DNA of 64,000 nt, taken from assembly GCF_024105655.1 (NCBI RefSeq), contig NZ_JAAAMH010000001.1, positions 372,001 through 436,000 of the forward strand, given 5' to 3'. Position 1 is the stretch's first letter. Every line of letters begins with the position of its first letter. Under the pieces are notes generated by a model, which did no database searches, was not told the origin of the DNA, and was given only the letters and a program-made list of their open reading frames with translations. The position numbers and the translations under genes are program-made. Shown piece after piece: positions 1 to 8,789 of the stretch. The DNA comes from Aliihoeflea sp. 40Bstr573. Its GTDB lineage: Bacteria; Pseudomonadota; Alphaproteobacteria; Rhizobiales; Rhizobiaceae.

Positions 1-2
1 TC

Positions 3-2003
3 AGTGCACGACAGGGAGAGTTGCAGCAGGCGATCGGTGCGGAAGTCTCGAACATCGACACGGCTTTCGACCGGCAGATCACGCGTCTGGCCGAGCGTCA
101 GACCGAGCTTTCCGCGACCGTCGATCAGGATATGGAGCGGATTTCGGGCCTCTTCGAGCGCCAGCACGAGGCACTCGCCGCCCGTCAGAGCGAACTCGGC
201 GACCGGATCGGGGGCGAAGTCTCGCGTATCGACACGGCCTTCGATCGCCAGATCGAACGCCTCGCTGAACGCCAGACCGGTCTTTCTGCGGCGATTGACG
301 CCGACATGGAGCGCTTTTCGTCGGCCTTCGACCGCCAGTTCGACGCCCTCACGGCGCGTCAGAGCGAATTCGGTTCGCGAATCGAGAGCGACGTCGCTCG
401 CGTCGACGAGGCGTTTGCACGACAGGTCGAGGCCATCGCGCTTCGCCAGTCCGAAATGGAGAACGCGGTTCATCGCGGCGCTGAGCGCTTCGGCGAACTG
501 TTCGGCCAGCTTGCGCGCCAGCTCGGCGACCGCCAGTCGGAACTGTCCGGCGCGATCGCCGGTGATGCGCAGAAGGTCGAGGAAGTCTTCGCCCGTCACA
601 TCGCGACCCTCGCCGCGCGCCAGGAAGAACTGACCGGGGCGATTGCCGCCGACATGGGCCGGATCGACGAGACGTTCTTGCGCCAGATCGACCTCTTCGC
701 AGAAAAGCAGAACGAACTCGCGGCTGCGATCAACATCGACATGGACAAGGTCGAGCAGGCCTTCACGCATCATATCGAGGCACTTGGCGAACGCCGCTCG
801 CTGATCACCGACGCCGTTGCCAGCGACATCGCGCGCATCGAAGATGCGTTCGGCCGTCAGACGGGCGTTATCGAGGAGCGCACCCAGACAATGGAACGCG
901 CGCTGAGGATTGGCGTCGACAATGTTCGCGGAGCGCTCGAAAGCAGCGCCGTGGTCGTTGCCGGCTCGCTGCGCGACAAGGTGCTGGAGGCAACCGCGGC
1001 GATGGGCGAACAGGCCGGACAGGCCTTCGTCGACGTCGACCAGAAGATCGCCGACCGGGTCGAGCGCACGGCAGCGACGCTGGGCGCAAAGGCCGTCGAG
1101 ATCTCGACCCGCCTCGATGAGAGCGACCGTCAGATCGCCGGCCGGATCGAGGAGCGCGCGACCTTCATGGCGGCCCGGGCCGACGAGATTGCTTCGCGCT
1201 TCGAGGACACGGACCGCACGCTGGCAGACAGGTTCGACGAGCGCACGCAGACGCTGTTTTCCCGTGCGGCCGAGATGGTCGACCGTTTCGCCGAGGCCGA
1301 CGAATCGCTTGCAAGCCGCGCCGAAGACCGCGCGGCTGCACTCGGCGCCAAGGCCGGCGAAATTGTCGCCGCCTTCGAGACCGCCGAGCGCAGCCTGTCG
1401 TCGCGCGTCGACGACGCCGCGCAGTCGCTTGCGGCGCGCGCGGGCGATTTCGCGCAGATCGTCGAAGAGGCCGACCGAAATCTGGCCGGCAAGGCTGACG
1501 AGATTCGCGTCAGCCTTCTCTCGCGCGCCGACGAAGTCGTGTCGCGCTTCGACGACGCGGGCCAGTCGCTGGCCAACCGGACGGAAGATGCCGCTCGCAT
1601 CCTCGAAGGTCGTGCGGATGAAGTCGTCGGCCGGTTCGATGAGGCCGGCAACGCCCTTCTCTCGCGCACCGATGCAGCCGCGAACACGCTCACGGCACGC
1701 GCTGGCGACCTGTCGAACGTCTTCGCCGATGCCGACCGCCAGATCGTCATACGCCTCGACGAGACGCAGGCCGCATTATCGGCGCGCGCCGGCGAGATTG
1801 CAGGCGTCCTCGATGGTTCGGACGAGCGCCTGCAGGAGCGCGCCAACGAACTCGCGCGCACCTTCGACATGGCCGAGCAGCGGATCATGGCGCGCACGCA
1901 CCAGACTTCCGCCGAGCTCGACGCTCGCGCGGCGGCGATCGCCGAAGCGCTGGCCGCAGCCGACCAGGCGCTGGCCGACCGCACCAGCCTCTTGGCGTCG
2001 CGG
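3..2003 (+). repeat. Tandem 87-bp (29-residue) coding repeat array
   Basis: Counting residues in frame gives a unit of exactly 29 residues from base 3, held without slippage for about 23 units. Hydrophobic residues fall at unit positions 7, 11, 15, 18, 22, 26 and 29, which is two hendecads plus one heptad (11+11+7). The copies are diverged at DNA level, so this is a protein repeat and not a recent satellite. The register becomes vague after about base 2000. Confidence 0.8.
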
Positions 2004-3743
2004 ATCGAAAGCCAGGTCGCTTCCGCCGAGGAACGCCTGACGCACGGCGCCGCCAATGTCGGCAACCGCTTGCAGGAGCAGGTGGCGCGCGTCGAATCCG
2101 AACTCATCGAACGCGCCAACGCGATTGCCGAGACGTTCGCGGCGATGAACCGCCACATCGACGAGAGCACCGAAGGTGCATCCGACAAGCTCGACGAGAA
2201 GACCCGTCAGCTCAACGCGATGCTTGCTGCGCGCTCCGCCGAGATTGCGCGCATCCTCGACGAGACGGCTCGTCCTCTGGTCGACCGTTTCACTGAGAGC
2301 AGCACGGACCTCCAGCGCAATCTCGAAGAGATCACGCAGGCTGCTGCCGAGCGGCTCCAGGCCGGCAACAGCGCTCTGGTATCCGCCCTCGACGCCAAGA
2401 CGAACGAGACGGTCTCTGCCGTCGAACGCGTCCAGGGCGATCTTGCGCGCGGCGTCGACGGGCTGATCGGCCGGCTGTCCGCGTCCAATGCCCGTCTCGG
2501 CGAGCTGGTCGAGACGGCCTCGGCCAATCTCGGCGGCGTCGACGAGAAGCTTGCCGGCACTACGGAGCAATTTGCCGAGACGACCGAAAAGGCCGCCCGT
2601 TCCTTTGCCTCGTCGGCCCGCATCATCGAGGCGCAGGCCGGCAAGCTGTCGGAGGTTTCGTCCACGACGCTGCGCGACGTTGCAGGCATCGCCTCGCGCT
2701 TCGAGGACCATGGCAAGATGCTGAACAATGCGCGCGAGCTCTTGAACTCGGCGCAGGCGACGCTTGCGACCTCTCTCGACGATCGCCAGACGGCACTGGA
2801 GACGCTTGCCGCCGGCCTCGTCAAGAAGTCGGAGGAGATCGAGCGCGTGATGCGTTCGTTCGAGGGCGTCATCGGCAAAGCGCTTGAGGGCGCCGAGGGA
2901 CGGACGAAGACGTCGACGGAACAGATGCGCACGGCAATCTCCGAGGTCGTCGAAAGCGCGACCAAGCGCTTCGCCGATGCGACCGACGAAATCCGCAAGA
3001 CCGCCGGAACGATCCGTACCGAACTCGACCAGACACGGGCGGAACTGAAGAAGGGCGTGATGCAACTTCCCGAGGAGACGAAGGAGTCGACCAGCGCCAT
3101 GCGCAAGGCGGTTTCCGAGCAGATCAAGGCCCTGAAGGAACTGTCCGAGATCGTCTCCAAGTCCGGCCGCACCTTTGACGTCTCCCCGGCCCGCATCGAG
3201 CGCCAGGGGGCTCCTGCCCCGCGTCCGGCAGCCCCCGTCGCTGCGCCGCAGGCCCCAACGCAACTGCGTGGCTCGCTCGCCGAGCCGGCTCCGCAGGGCC
3301 AGCAGGCCGGCGGCAGCTGGGTCGGCGCGCTCCTTCGCGGCGCTTCGAAGGAAGAGGCGCCTGCGCCGAAGCCGGTCCAGCCGCAGCGTTCGCCTCTGCA
3401 GATGGTCGAATCGCTCAACTCGCTGTCGGTCGACATCGCACGGGCGATCGACCATGAGGCATCCGTCGAGCTGTGGGAGCGCTATCGCAAGGGTGAGCGC
3501 AACGTCTTCACGCGGCGCCTCTACACGCTGAAAGGCCAACAGACCTTCGACGACATCCGCCGCAAGTATCAGAACGATGGCGAGTTCCGTGGCGCCGTAG
3601 ATCGCTATTGCCAGGATTTCGAGAAGCTGCTCGCAGACGTCGCCAAGAACGACCGCGACAACATGATGTCGCAGACCTATCTGACGTCGGACACCGGCAA
3701 GGTCTACACCATGCTTGCCCATGCCAGCGGCCGCCTGAAGTAA
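3..3743 (+). CDS. Giant coiled-coil protein, C-terminal part (growth pole ring GPR-like)
   Basis: The reading frame is already open at the left edge with no start in view, so this is the last 1246 residues of a larger protein. Residues 1 to about 670 are near-perfect 29-residue repeats with consensus ARQxEL and FxRQ in the first ten copies and RAxE/RFxxAxxxL in later ones; about residues 670-1050 are further helix, then a Pro/Ala-rich linker (about 1060-1125) and a globular C-terminal domain of about 110 residues rich in aromatic residues. Long apolipoprotein-like helical proteins in Rhizobiales include GPR of Agrobacterium, which forms a ring at the growing pole; I infer that this is a homologue from architecture only. 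Older annotations call such proteins kinesin-like, but no motor domain is visible. A terminator follows at once, so mazG is probably transcribed separately. Confidence 0.8.
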   Translation, partial: SARQGELQQAIGAEVSNIDTAFDRQITRLAERQTELSATVDQDMERISGLFERQHEALAARQSELGDRIGGEVSRIDTAFDRQIERLAERQTGLSAAIDADMERFSSAFDRQFDALTARQSEFGSRIESDVARVDEAFARQVEAIALRQSEMENAVHRGAERFGELFGQLARQLGDRQSELSGAIAGDAQKVEEVFARHIATLAARQEELTGAIAADMGRIDETFLRQIDLFAEKQNELAAAINIDMDKVEQAFTHHIEALGERRSLITDAVASDIARIEDAFGRQTGVIEERTQTMERALRIGVDNVRGALESSAVVVAGSLRDKVLEATAAMGEQAGQAFVDVDQKIADRVERTAATLGAKAVEISTRLDESDRQIAGRIEERATFMAARADEIASRFEDTDRTLADRFDERTQTLFSRAAEMVDRFAEADESLASRAEDRAAALGAKAGEIVAAFETAERSLSSRVDDAAQSLAARAGDFAQIVEEADRNLAGKADEIRVSLLSRADEVVSRFDDAGQSLANRTEDAARILEGRADEVVGRFDEAGNALLSRTDAAANTLTARAGDLSNVFADADRQIVIRLDETQAALSARAGEIAGVLDGSDERLQERANELARTFDMAEQRIMARTHQTSAELDARAAAIAEALAAADQALADRTSLLASRIESQVASAEERLTHGAANVGNRLQEQVARVESELIERANAIAETFAAMNRHIDESTEGASDKLDEKTRQLNAMLAARSAEIARILDETARPLVDRFTESSTDLQRNLEEITQAAAERLQAGNSALVSALDAKTNETVSAVERVQGDLARGVDGLIGRLSASNARLGELVETASANLGGVDEKLAGTTEQFAETTEKAARSFASSARIIEAQAGKLSEVSSTTLRDVAGIASRFEDHGKMLNNARELLNSAQATLATSLDDRQTALETLAAGLVKKSEEIERVMRSFEGVIGKALEGAEGRTKTSTEQMRTAISEVVESATKRFADATDEIRKTAGTIRTELDQTRAELKKGVMQLPEETKESTSAMRKAVSEQIKALKELSEIVSKSGRTFDVSPARIERQGAPAPRPAAPVAAPQAPTQLRGSLAEPAPQGQQAGGSWVGALLRGASKEEAPAPKPVQPQRSPLQMVESLNSLSVDIARAIDHEASVELWERYRKGERNVFTRRLYTLKGQQTFDDIRRKYQNDGEFRGAVDRYCQDFEKLLADVAKNDRDNMMSQTYLTSDTGKVYTMLAHASGRLK

Positions 3744-3763
3744 GGCGTCGCAGGTCGAATTCC

Positions 3764-3798
3764 AGGCCGCAGCCGCCAAGCGCGACTGCGGCCTTTTT
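3764..3798 (+). terminator. Rho-independent terminator after the coiled-coil gene
   Basis: AGGCCGCAG (3764-3772) pairs with CTGCGGCCT (3786-3794) and is followed by TTTTT on the plus strand, 20 bases after the stop codon. Confidence 0.8.
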
Positions 3799-3847
3799 CG
3801 TGGGCGGCACATGCGCTATCAGACTGTCTCCAGGAGACCGACACGCC

Positions 3848-4663
3848 ATGCAGCCGTCCCGAGATATTTCCCGCCTGATCGAGATCATGACCGCGCTGCG
3901 CGACCCGCAAACCGGCTGTCCATGGGACGTCGAGCAAGATTTCGCGTCGATCGCGCCATACACGATCGAGGAAGCCTATGAGGTGGCCGATGCGATCGAG
4001 CGCGGGGACCTTGCCGACCTGCGCGACGAACTCGGTGATCTCCTGCTGCAGGTCGTGTTCCATTCGCGCATGGCGGAAGAACAGGGTGCGTTCGCATTCG
4101 CCGACGTGGTGGAGGCGATCACGACCAAGATGATCCGCCGTCACCCGCATGTATTTGGCCCGCAAGCCGTTCCTGGCGCGAAACTGGCCAAGGGCATGTG
4201 GGAGAAGATCAAGTCCGAGGAGCGCGCGGAAAAGAAGGCCGAGCGGGAGGCGCGCGGCATCACGGTTGCCGAGCATGGCTATCTCGACGACGTGCCCGTC
4301 AGCCATGCCGCGCTGACGCGGGCGCTGAAGCTTCAGCAGCGCGCGGCGAAGGTCGGTTTCGACTGGAAGGAGCCGGGGCCGATCCTCGACAAGATCTCGG
4401 AGGAGGTCGGCGAGCTTCGGATGGCACTCGACGCTGGAGAGACAACGGCAATCAAGGACGAATTCGGCGACGTGCTTTTCGCGCTCGTCAATCTCGGCCG
4501 CCATCTCGGCATCGACGCGGAGGATGCGCTGCGCGGGACGAACGACAAGTTCCGCAAGCGATTTCACCATGTCGAGCGCGCGCTCAACGCGAATGGTCGC
4601 AGTCTCGACGAGGCGAGCCTCGACGAGATGGAAGACCACTGGCAGGCCGCAAAGCGCGCCTGA
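3848..4663 (+). CDS. mazG: Nucleoside triphosphate pyrophosphohydrolase MazG
   Basis: The 271-residue cytosolic enzyme hydrolyses NTPs and dNTPs to monophosphate plus pyrophosphate, a house-cleaning role. Two MazG domains are visible. The N-terminal one has CPWD at 24-27, the acidic helix E41/E42/E45 and the second metal helix E61/D64 (DELGD). The C-terminal one repeats the pattern with EEVGE and DEFGD. The frame is open far upstream, but the ATG at 3848 has a GGAG about 10 bases before it and gives the usual family length of about 260-280. It converges on hflX with one base between the two stop codons. Confidence 0.95.
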   Translation: MQPSRDISRLIEIMTALRDPQTGCPWDVEQDFASIAPYTIEEAYEVADAIERGDLADLRDELGDLLLQVVFHSRMAEEQGAFAFADVVEAITTKMIRRHPHVFGPQAVPGAKLAKGMWEKIKSEERAEKKAEREARGITVAEHGYLDDVPVSHAALTRALKLQQRAAKVGFDWKEPGPILDKISEEVGELRMALDAGETTAIKDEFGDVLFALVNLGRHLGIDAEDALRGTNDKFRKRFHHVERALNANGRSLDEASLDEMEDHWQAAKRA

Positions 4664-4664
4664 A

Positions 4665-6050
4665 CTATTCTTTCGCTGACTTTCGGCGCTTGGCGACCTC
4701 AGTGATGATCGCCGAAGGAGCGCGCACAACGAGCGCGACCGTGCCGTCCTCGCGGTCCTCGCGGGCGATGACCGCACCGTTGCGGTAGACCCAGTCGATG
4801 GCAGGTCCATCCTGTGGACCGAACACGAACTCAGCCTCGTCGAGCGTGCCGGCAATCCGCGCCTCGACGACGTCGAGCAAATGGTCCACCCCCTCGCCCG
4901 TTATCGCCGAGATCAGGATCGGTCCCTCGTCGACCTGTTCGGGCGGCAGGTTCTGGCGCGCCTGTTCGTCCAGCCGGTCGATCTTGTTCCAGACTTCGAG
5001 AACATGGCGGCTGTCACCGGCCTCGACGCCGAGATCGGCAAGAATGCGTATGACATCGGCGGCTTGCGCGGCCGTGTCCGGATCGGAGACGTCTCGCACA
5101 TGGAGCACGAGATCGGCCTCGACCACCTCTTCCAGCGTCGCGCGGAACGCGGCGACGAGATGGGTCGGAAGGTCAGAAATGAAGCCCACCGTATCGGAGA
5201 GAATGACGACGCTGCCATGCGGCAGGCGCACGCGGCGCAGCGTCGGGTCGAGCGTGGCGAAGAGCATGTCTTCGGCCAGCACCTCGGAGCCGGTCAGCCG
5301 ATTGAACAGCGTCGACTTGCCGGCATTGGTATAGCCGACGATGGCGACGATCGGATATGGCACCTTGCGGCGCTTTGCGCGGTGGAGATCGCGCGTCCTG
5401 CGCACGGTTTCGAGCTCGCGCTTCAGCCGCGTAATCTTTTCCTGCAGCATCCGCCGGTCGGCTTCGATCTGGGTTTCGCCCGGTCCGCCGAGAAAGCCGG
5501 CACCGCCGCGCTGGCGCTCGAGGTGGGTCCAGGACCGCACGAGCCGGCCGCGCTGGTAATTGAGATGGGCAAGATCGACCTGCAGCACGCCTTCCTTGGT
5601 GCGCGCGCGCCGACCGAAGATTTCGAGGATGATGCCGGTGCGGTCGAGCACCTTGGCGTTCCATGCCTTTTCGAGATTGCGCTGCTGCACCGGCGTCAGC
5701 GGATGGTCGACGACGACGAGGTCGGCTTCGCGCGCCTTCACGGCCTCGCCGATCTCCTCGACCTTTCCACTGCCGATCAGCGTCGCGGGTTTGGGCTCGG
5801 CAATCGTCACGATCTGGCGGTCGGCGATTTCGAGCTCGATGGCGAGCGCCAGCCCCACGGCCTCTTCGAGACGTGCCTCGGGACTGCGCTGCATCAAGGC
5901 AGCGGCAATGCGCTCATCCTCCTGCCCGCGCTGTGTCTTGGTCAGAACGGGTACGATGACCACGGCGCGCGTAGGCGCCGCCATCGTCCCGTCGTCCACG
6001 GGGCCATGTGCGCGGCGCGGCTTGCGCCCTTCGTTTTCAGGTGCGGTCAA
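4665..6050 (-). CDS. hflX: Ribosome-associated GTPase HflX
   Basis: HflX binds the large ribosomal subunit and splits stalled ribosomes under stress. With the long start, G1 is GYTNAGKST at 239-247, G3 DTVGF at 286-290 and G4 NKID at 355-358; the glycine-rich GFLGGPGE stretch and coiled region before the G domain are typical. The frame begins with TTG directly after the hfq stop (TGATTG), which implies coupled translation. An ATG at 5984 would shorten the protein by 22 residues and leave the conserved core intact. Neither start has a strong ribosome binding site, so the N terminus is uncertain. It forms the hfq-hflX pair found across proteobacteria. Confidence 0.93.
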   Translation of the reverse strand: MTAPENEGRKPRRAHGPVDDGTMAAPTRAVVIVPVLTKTQRGQEDERIAAALMQRSPEARLEEAVGLALAIELEIADRQIVTIAEPKPATLIGSGKVEEIGEAVKAREADLVVVDHPLTPVQQRNLEKAWNAKVLDRTGIILEIFGRRARTKEGVLQVDLAHLNYQRGRLVRSWTHLERQRGGAGFLGGPGETQIEADRRMLQEKITRLKRELETVRRTRDLHRAKRRKVPYPIVAIVGYTNAGKSTLFNRLTGSEVLAEDMLFATLDPTLRRVRLPHGSVVILSDTVGFISDLPTHLVAAFRATLEEVVEADLVLHVRDVSDPDTAAQAADVIRILADLGVEAGDSRHVLEVWNKIDRLDEQARQNLPPEQVDEGPILISAITGEGVDHLLDVVEARIAGTLDEAEFVFGPQDGPAIDWVYRNGAVIAREDREDGTVALVVRAPSAIITEVAKRRKSAKE

Positions 6051-6299
6051 TCAGCCGTCCCGGCCATTTTCTTCGCCTTCGAACATCTGCACGGGCTGGC
6101 TCGGCATGATGGTCGAAATGGCGTGCTTGTAGACAAGCTGCGAATGCCCGTCACGGCGCAAGAGCACGCAAAAATTGTCGAACGAGGTCACGACACCCGT
6201 CAGCTTGACGCCGTTGATGAGGAAGATCGTAAGGGGATTCTTGCTCTTGCGTACGGAGTTGAGGAACAGGTCCTGAAGGTTTTGCGTACGTTCCGCCAT
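6051..6299 (-). CDS. hfq: RNA chaperone Hfq
   Basis: This 82-residue Sm-like protein forms hexameric rings that pair small RNAs with messages; in rhizobia it also affects nitrogen control. The Sm1 region (FLNSVRKSK then INGVKLTG and FDNFCVLL) and the Sm2 signature YKHAIST are intact. The C-terminal tail is short and acidic, as is usual in alphaproteobacteria. The leader just before the ATG is purine-rich (AAAGAAAAAAAC) with no clear GGAG, so initiation may be weak or regulated. hflX follows with no gap. Confidence 0.97.
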   Translation of the reverse strand: MAERTQNLQDLFLNSVRKSKNPLTIFLINGVKLTGVVTSFDNFCVLLRRDGHSQLVYKHAISTIMPSQPVQMFEGEENGRDG

Positions 6300-6402
6300 T
6301 GTTTTTTTCTTTCGCCGATGCGCTGAAGCTTATCGTTATTGATGGCTGAACATCCACGCATCCGGGCTCTGCCCACCCGAATGCGGAAGTGCTCAAGTGC
6401 CA

Positions 6403-6430
6403 AGATAATCAGCTCTTTCCGAACGCACAA
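6403..6430 (-). promoter_or_regulatory. Possible sigma-70 promoter of hfq
   Basis: On the minus strand TTGTGC (6430-6425) and TTATCT (6408-6403) are 16 bases apart, about 100 bases before hfq. The match is weak. The rest of 6300-6482 shows no strong hairpin or other gene. Confidence 0.3.
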
Positions 6431-6482
6431 CTGGCCTGAAAAGCCCGTCGACTTGAAAAATCCCGGCCCCGCCAAGTCGTTA

Positions 6483-7346
6483 TCAGGCTGCACTTTTCTC
6501 CGCAACGTCAAAAAAGGCACGGCGCAGCGAAAGTGCGGTCGAGCCCGGATGGCCGTTGGCGACCGTCTGGCCATCGATCTCGACCACCGGCATGACAAGC
6601 GTCGTGGCCGCCGTGATGAATGCCTCGCGCGCGGCCTTCGCCTCGTCGACGGTAAAGCCCCGCTCCTCGACTTCGAGGCCGAGCGTTTCGGCCACACGCA
6701 TCACGGTCGCCCGGGTAATGCCCTTGAGAATGCCGAACTCGGCCGGGCGCGTGACGAGCTTGCCGTCCTTGGTGACGATCCAAGCATTGGTCGCCGCGCC
6801 TTCCTTGACGGTTCCATCGGGATCGACGAACCAGGCTTCCTGCGCGCCGGCCTCCTTCGCCTTCTGGCGGGCCAGCACGTTCGGCAGGAGGCCGACGGAC
6901 TTGATGTCGACGCGTTCCCAGCGGTTCTCCGGCACCGTGATGACCTTGATGCCGGTTTCCGCGCGCTTGGCGGCAGCCTGAGGGCTCGCCTTCTTGGCGG
7001 TAATGACAAGGGACGGGCGCGTGTGTGCGGCAGGGAACACATGGTCGCGAGGCGCGACGCCGCGCGTGACCTGCAGGTAGACGAGACCATTGACGACGCC
7101 GTTGCGCGAAATGACCTCGCGCATGACCGTCTGCAGCGAGGCGCGCGACATCGGCCAGCCGATCTTCAGTTCGCGCAGCGAACGGTCGAGCCGGTCGAGA
7201 TGCGGCGCCATGTCGATGATGTATCCACGCGCCACCTCGCACACCTCGTAGACGCCGTCGGCGAACTGATACCCCCTATCCTCGACGTGGACCGCGGCAT
7301 CGCGGTGCGGAAGATAGCGTCCATTGACATAGGCGATTTTCGGCAT
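6483..7346 (-). CDS. Class IV aminotransferase, D-amino-acid transaminase type
   Basis: This 287-residue cytosolic PLP enzyme most resembles D-amino-acid transaminase, which interconverts D-Ala, D-Glu and their keto acids and so feeds peptidoglycan. The fold-type IV landmarks are present: a YVNGRYLP start, RGYQFADGVYE at about 24-34, the predicted Schiff-base lysine K149 in DIKSVGLLPN and the EGAATN cofactor loop. Branched-chain aminotransferases and aminodeoxychorismate lyase share the fold; the DIKS context favours the D-amino-acid type. It lies 9 bases after trkA and before hfq on the same strand, so it is probably in the trkA transcript. Confidence 0.85.
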   Translation of the reverse strand: MPKIAYVNGRYLPHRDAAVHVEDRGYQFADGVYEVCEVARGYIIDMAPHLDRLDRSLRELKIGWPMSRASLQTVMREVISRNGVVNGLVYLQVTRGVAPRDHVFPAAHTRPSLVITAKKASPQAAAKRAETGIKVITVPENRWERVDIKSVGLLPNVLARQKAKEAGAQEAWFVDPDGTVKEGAATNAWIVTKDGKLVTRPAEFGILKGITRATVMRVAETLGLEVEERGFTVDEAKAAREAFITAATTLVMPVVEIDGQTVANGHPGSTALSLRRAFFDVAEKSAA

Positions 7347-7355
7347 CGGTGGTTC

Positions 7356-8732
7356 CTAGAAGAATTCGAGACTGACGCGGAAGAGCTGTTCGACCTGTTT
7401 CACGGCCTTGGCCATGACGAACATGACGATACGGTCCTTCGGCTTGATGCGCATTGTGCCAGATGGCTTGAGCACTTCGCCATTGCGGTAGATCGCGCCA
7501 AGGCGCATCCCGTCGGGAAGCTCGAGCTCGCGCAGCTCCGGGCCGACCAAAGGCGAGGTTTCGAGCGCCTCGGCCTCAATGATCTCGGCCGCGCCACGGT
7601 GGATCGAGTGGACGGCGCGGATGCGACCGCGGCGCACATGCTGAAGCACGCGCGAAATCGTCACCGTGCGCGGATTCACATGCGCGTCGATGCCGAGCAT
7701 GTCGGTGAAGTCGTGGTAGGTCGGGTTGTTGATCAGGACAAGGTTCGACTTGCAGCCGAGTTGCTTCGCGAGCACCGAAGACAGAATATTGACCTGGTCG
7801 TCATTGGTCACCGCCACCATCAGGTCCGCTTCGGCGATGTCGGCTTCCTGCAGCAGCTTCTGATCCAGCGCGCTTCCGTTCAGCACCACCGTCCGGCGAA
7901 GCTCGTCCGCGATCGCCACTGCGCGGTGCCGCGAGGCCTCGATGATCTTCACCTTGGTGCGGCTTTGGCGAAGCTCGATCGTGCGGGCGACGTACAGGCC
8001 GATATTGCCACCGCCGGCGATGACGATGCGCGTCGCCTCCTGCTCGTCATGGCCGAAAAGACTGAGCGTGCGTCGGACCTGATCCTTGGTCGTCACGACA
8101 TAGGCAAGGTCGCCCGCGACGAGCTGGTCGGCAGAATGCGGAATGAAAAGCCGGCCCTCGCGCGAAACCCCGACGACGGTCGAGGGCAGGTCGGGAAAGA
8201 GATCGGTCAGCTGCGAAAGCGGCGTGTTGATGACCGGGCAGTCTTCCATGCATTCGATCGCGACCATGGCGATCTTGTTGTCGCCGAAGCGCACAACGTC
8301 GGTGGCGCCGGGCAGCGCGATGCGGCGCAGCACCATTTCGCCAACCTCAAGCTCGGGCGAAATGATCACGTCGATCGGCAGATGCTCGCGCGAGAACAGG
8401 TCCATGTAGTGCGGCTGCAGATAGGATTGCGCACGGATGCGGGCGATCTTGGTCGGAACGTTGAACAGCGAATGGGCAACCTGGCACGCAGTCATGTTGA
8501 CCTCGTCATACAAGGTCACCGCGATGATCATGTCCGCTTCTTCGGCGCCAGCGGCCGCCAGCATGTCCGGATGGGCGCCGTGGCCGACGAAACCGCGCGC
8601 GTCGAGATTGTCGCGCACCGACTGGATGAGCTCAGGCGAGGTGTCGATGACCGAGACGTCGTTGTGCTCGGCCGAAAGGCGCTCGGCGATGCCGTAGCCC
8701 ACCTGCCCCGCCCCGCAGATGATTACACGCAT
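7356..8732 (-). CDS. trkA: Trk potassium uptake NAD-binding protein TrkA
   Basis: TrkA is the cytosolic regulatory ring of the TrkH/TrkG potassium channels. Its 458 residues hold two tandem RCK units: GAGQVG at 7-12 with the acidic end of strand two at D30, and GGGNIG at 240-245, each followed by an RCK_C domain (about 143-226 and 370-455). The length is normal. No channel subunit is in this window. It follows ntrX by 57 bases in the same direction; ntrBCYX-trkA linkage is conserved in many alphaproteobacteria. Confidence 0.95.
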   Translation of the reverse strand: MRVIICGAGQVGYGIAERLSAEHNDVSVIDTSPELIQSVRDNLDARGFVGHGAHPDMLAAAGAEEADMIIAVTLYDEVNMTACQVAHSLFNVPTKIARIRAQSYLQPHYMDLFSREHLPIDVIISPELEVGEMVLRRIALPGATDVVRFGDNKIAMVAIECMEDCPVINTPLSQLTDLFPDLPSTVVGVSREGRLFIPHSADQLVAGDLAYVVTTKDQVRRTLSLFGHDEQEATRIVIAGGGNIGLYVARTIELRQSRTKVKIIEASRHRAVAIADELRRTVVLNGSALDQKLLQEADIAEADLMVAVTNDDQVNILSSVLAKQLGCKSNLVLINNPTYHDFTDMLGIDAHVNPRTVTISRVLQHVRRGRIRAVHSIHRGAAEIIEAEALETSPLVGPELRELELPDGMRLGAIYRNGEVLKPSGTMRIKPKDRIVMFVMAKAVKQVEQLFRVSLEFF

Positions 8733-8789
8733 GGACGATTCGCTCGTGTCATTTTCGGTCTGCCCCTATCCGGCCGCGTTCGACCGGCA

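Noticed and set aside
3-2003. A CRISPR array or DNA satellite because of the 87-base period
   Set aside because: The copies are diverged at DNA level, in frame and with conserved hydrophobic positions, so the repeat is protein-driven.
21-3743. A kinesin-like motor protein
   Set aside because: No P-loop or motor motif is present; the similarity is only long helix.
1776-3812. A minus-strand frame of 678 codons opposite the coiled-coil gene
   Set aside because: Composition reflects the repeated sense codons; no domain is visible and the sense frame is clearly real.
6380-6402. A sigma-54-like TTGGCACTTGAGCAC upstream of hfq on the minus strand
   Set aside because: GG and GC are not 10 bases apart as sigma-54 promoters require.
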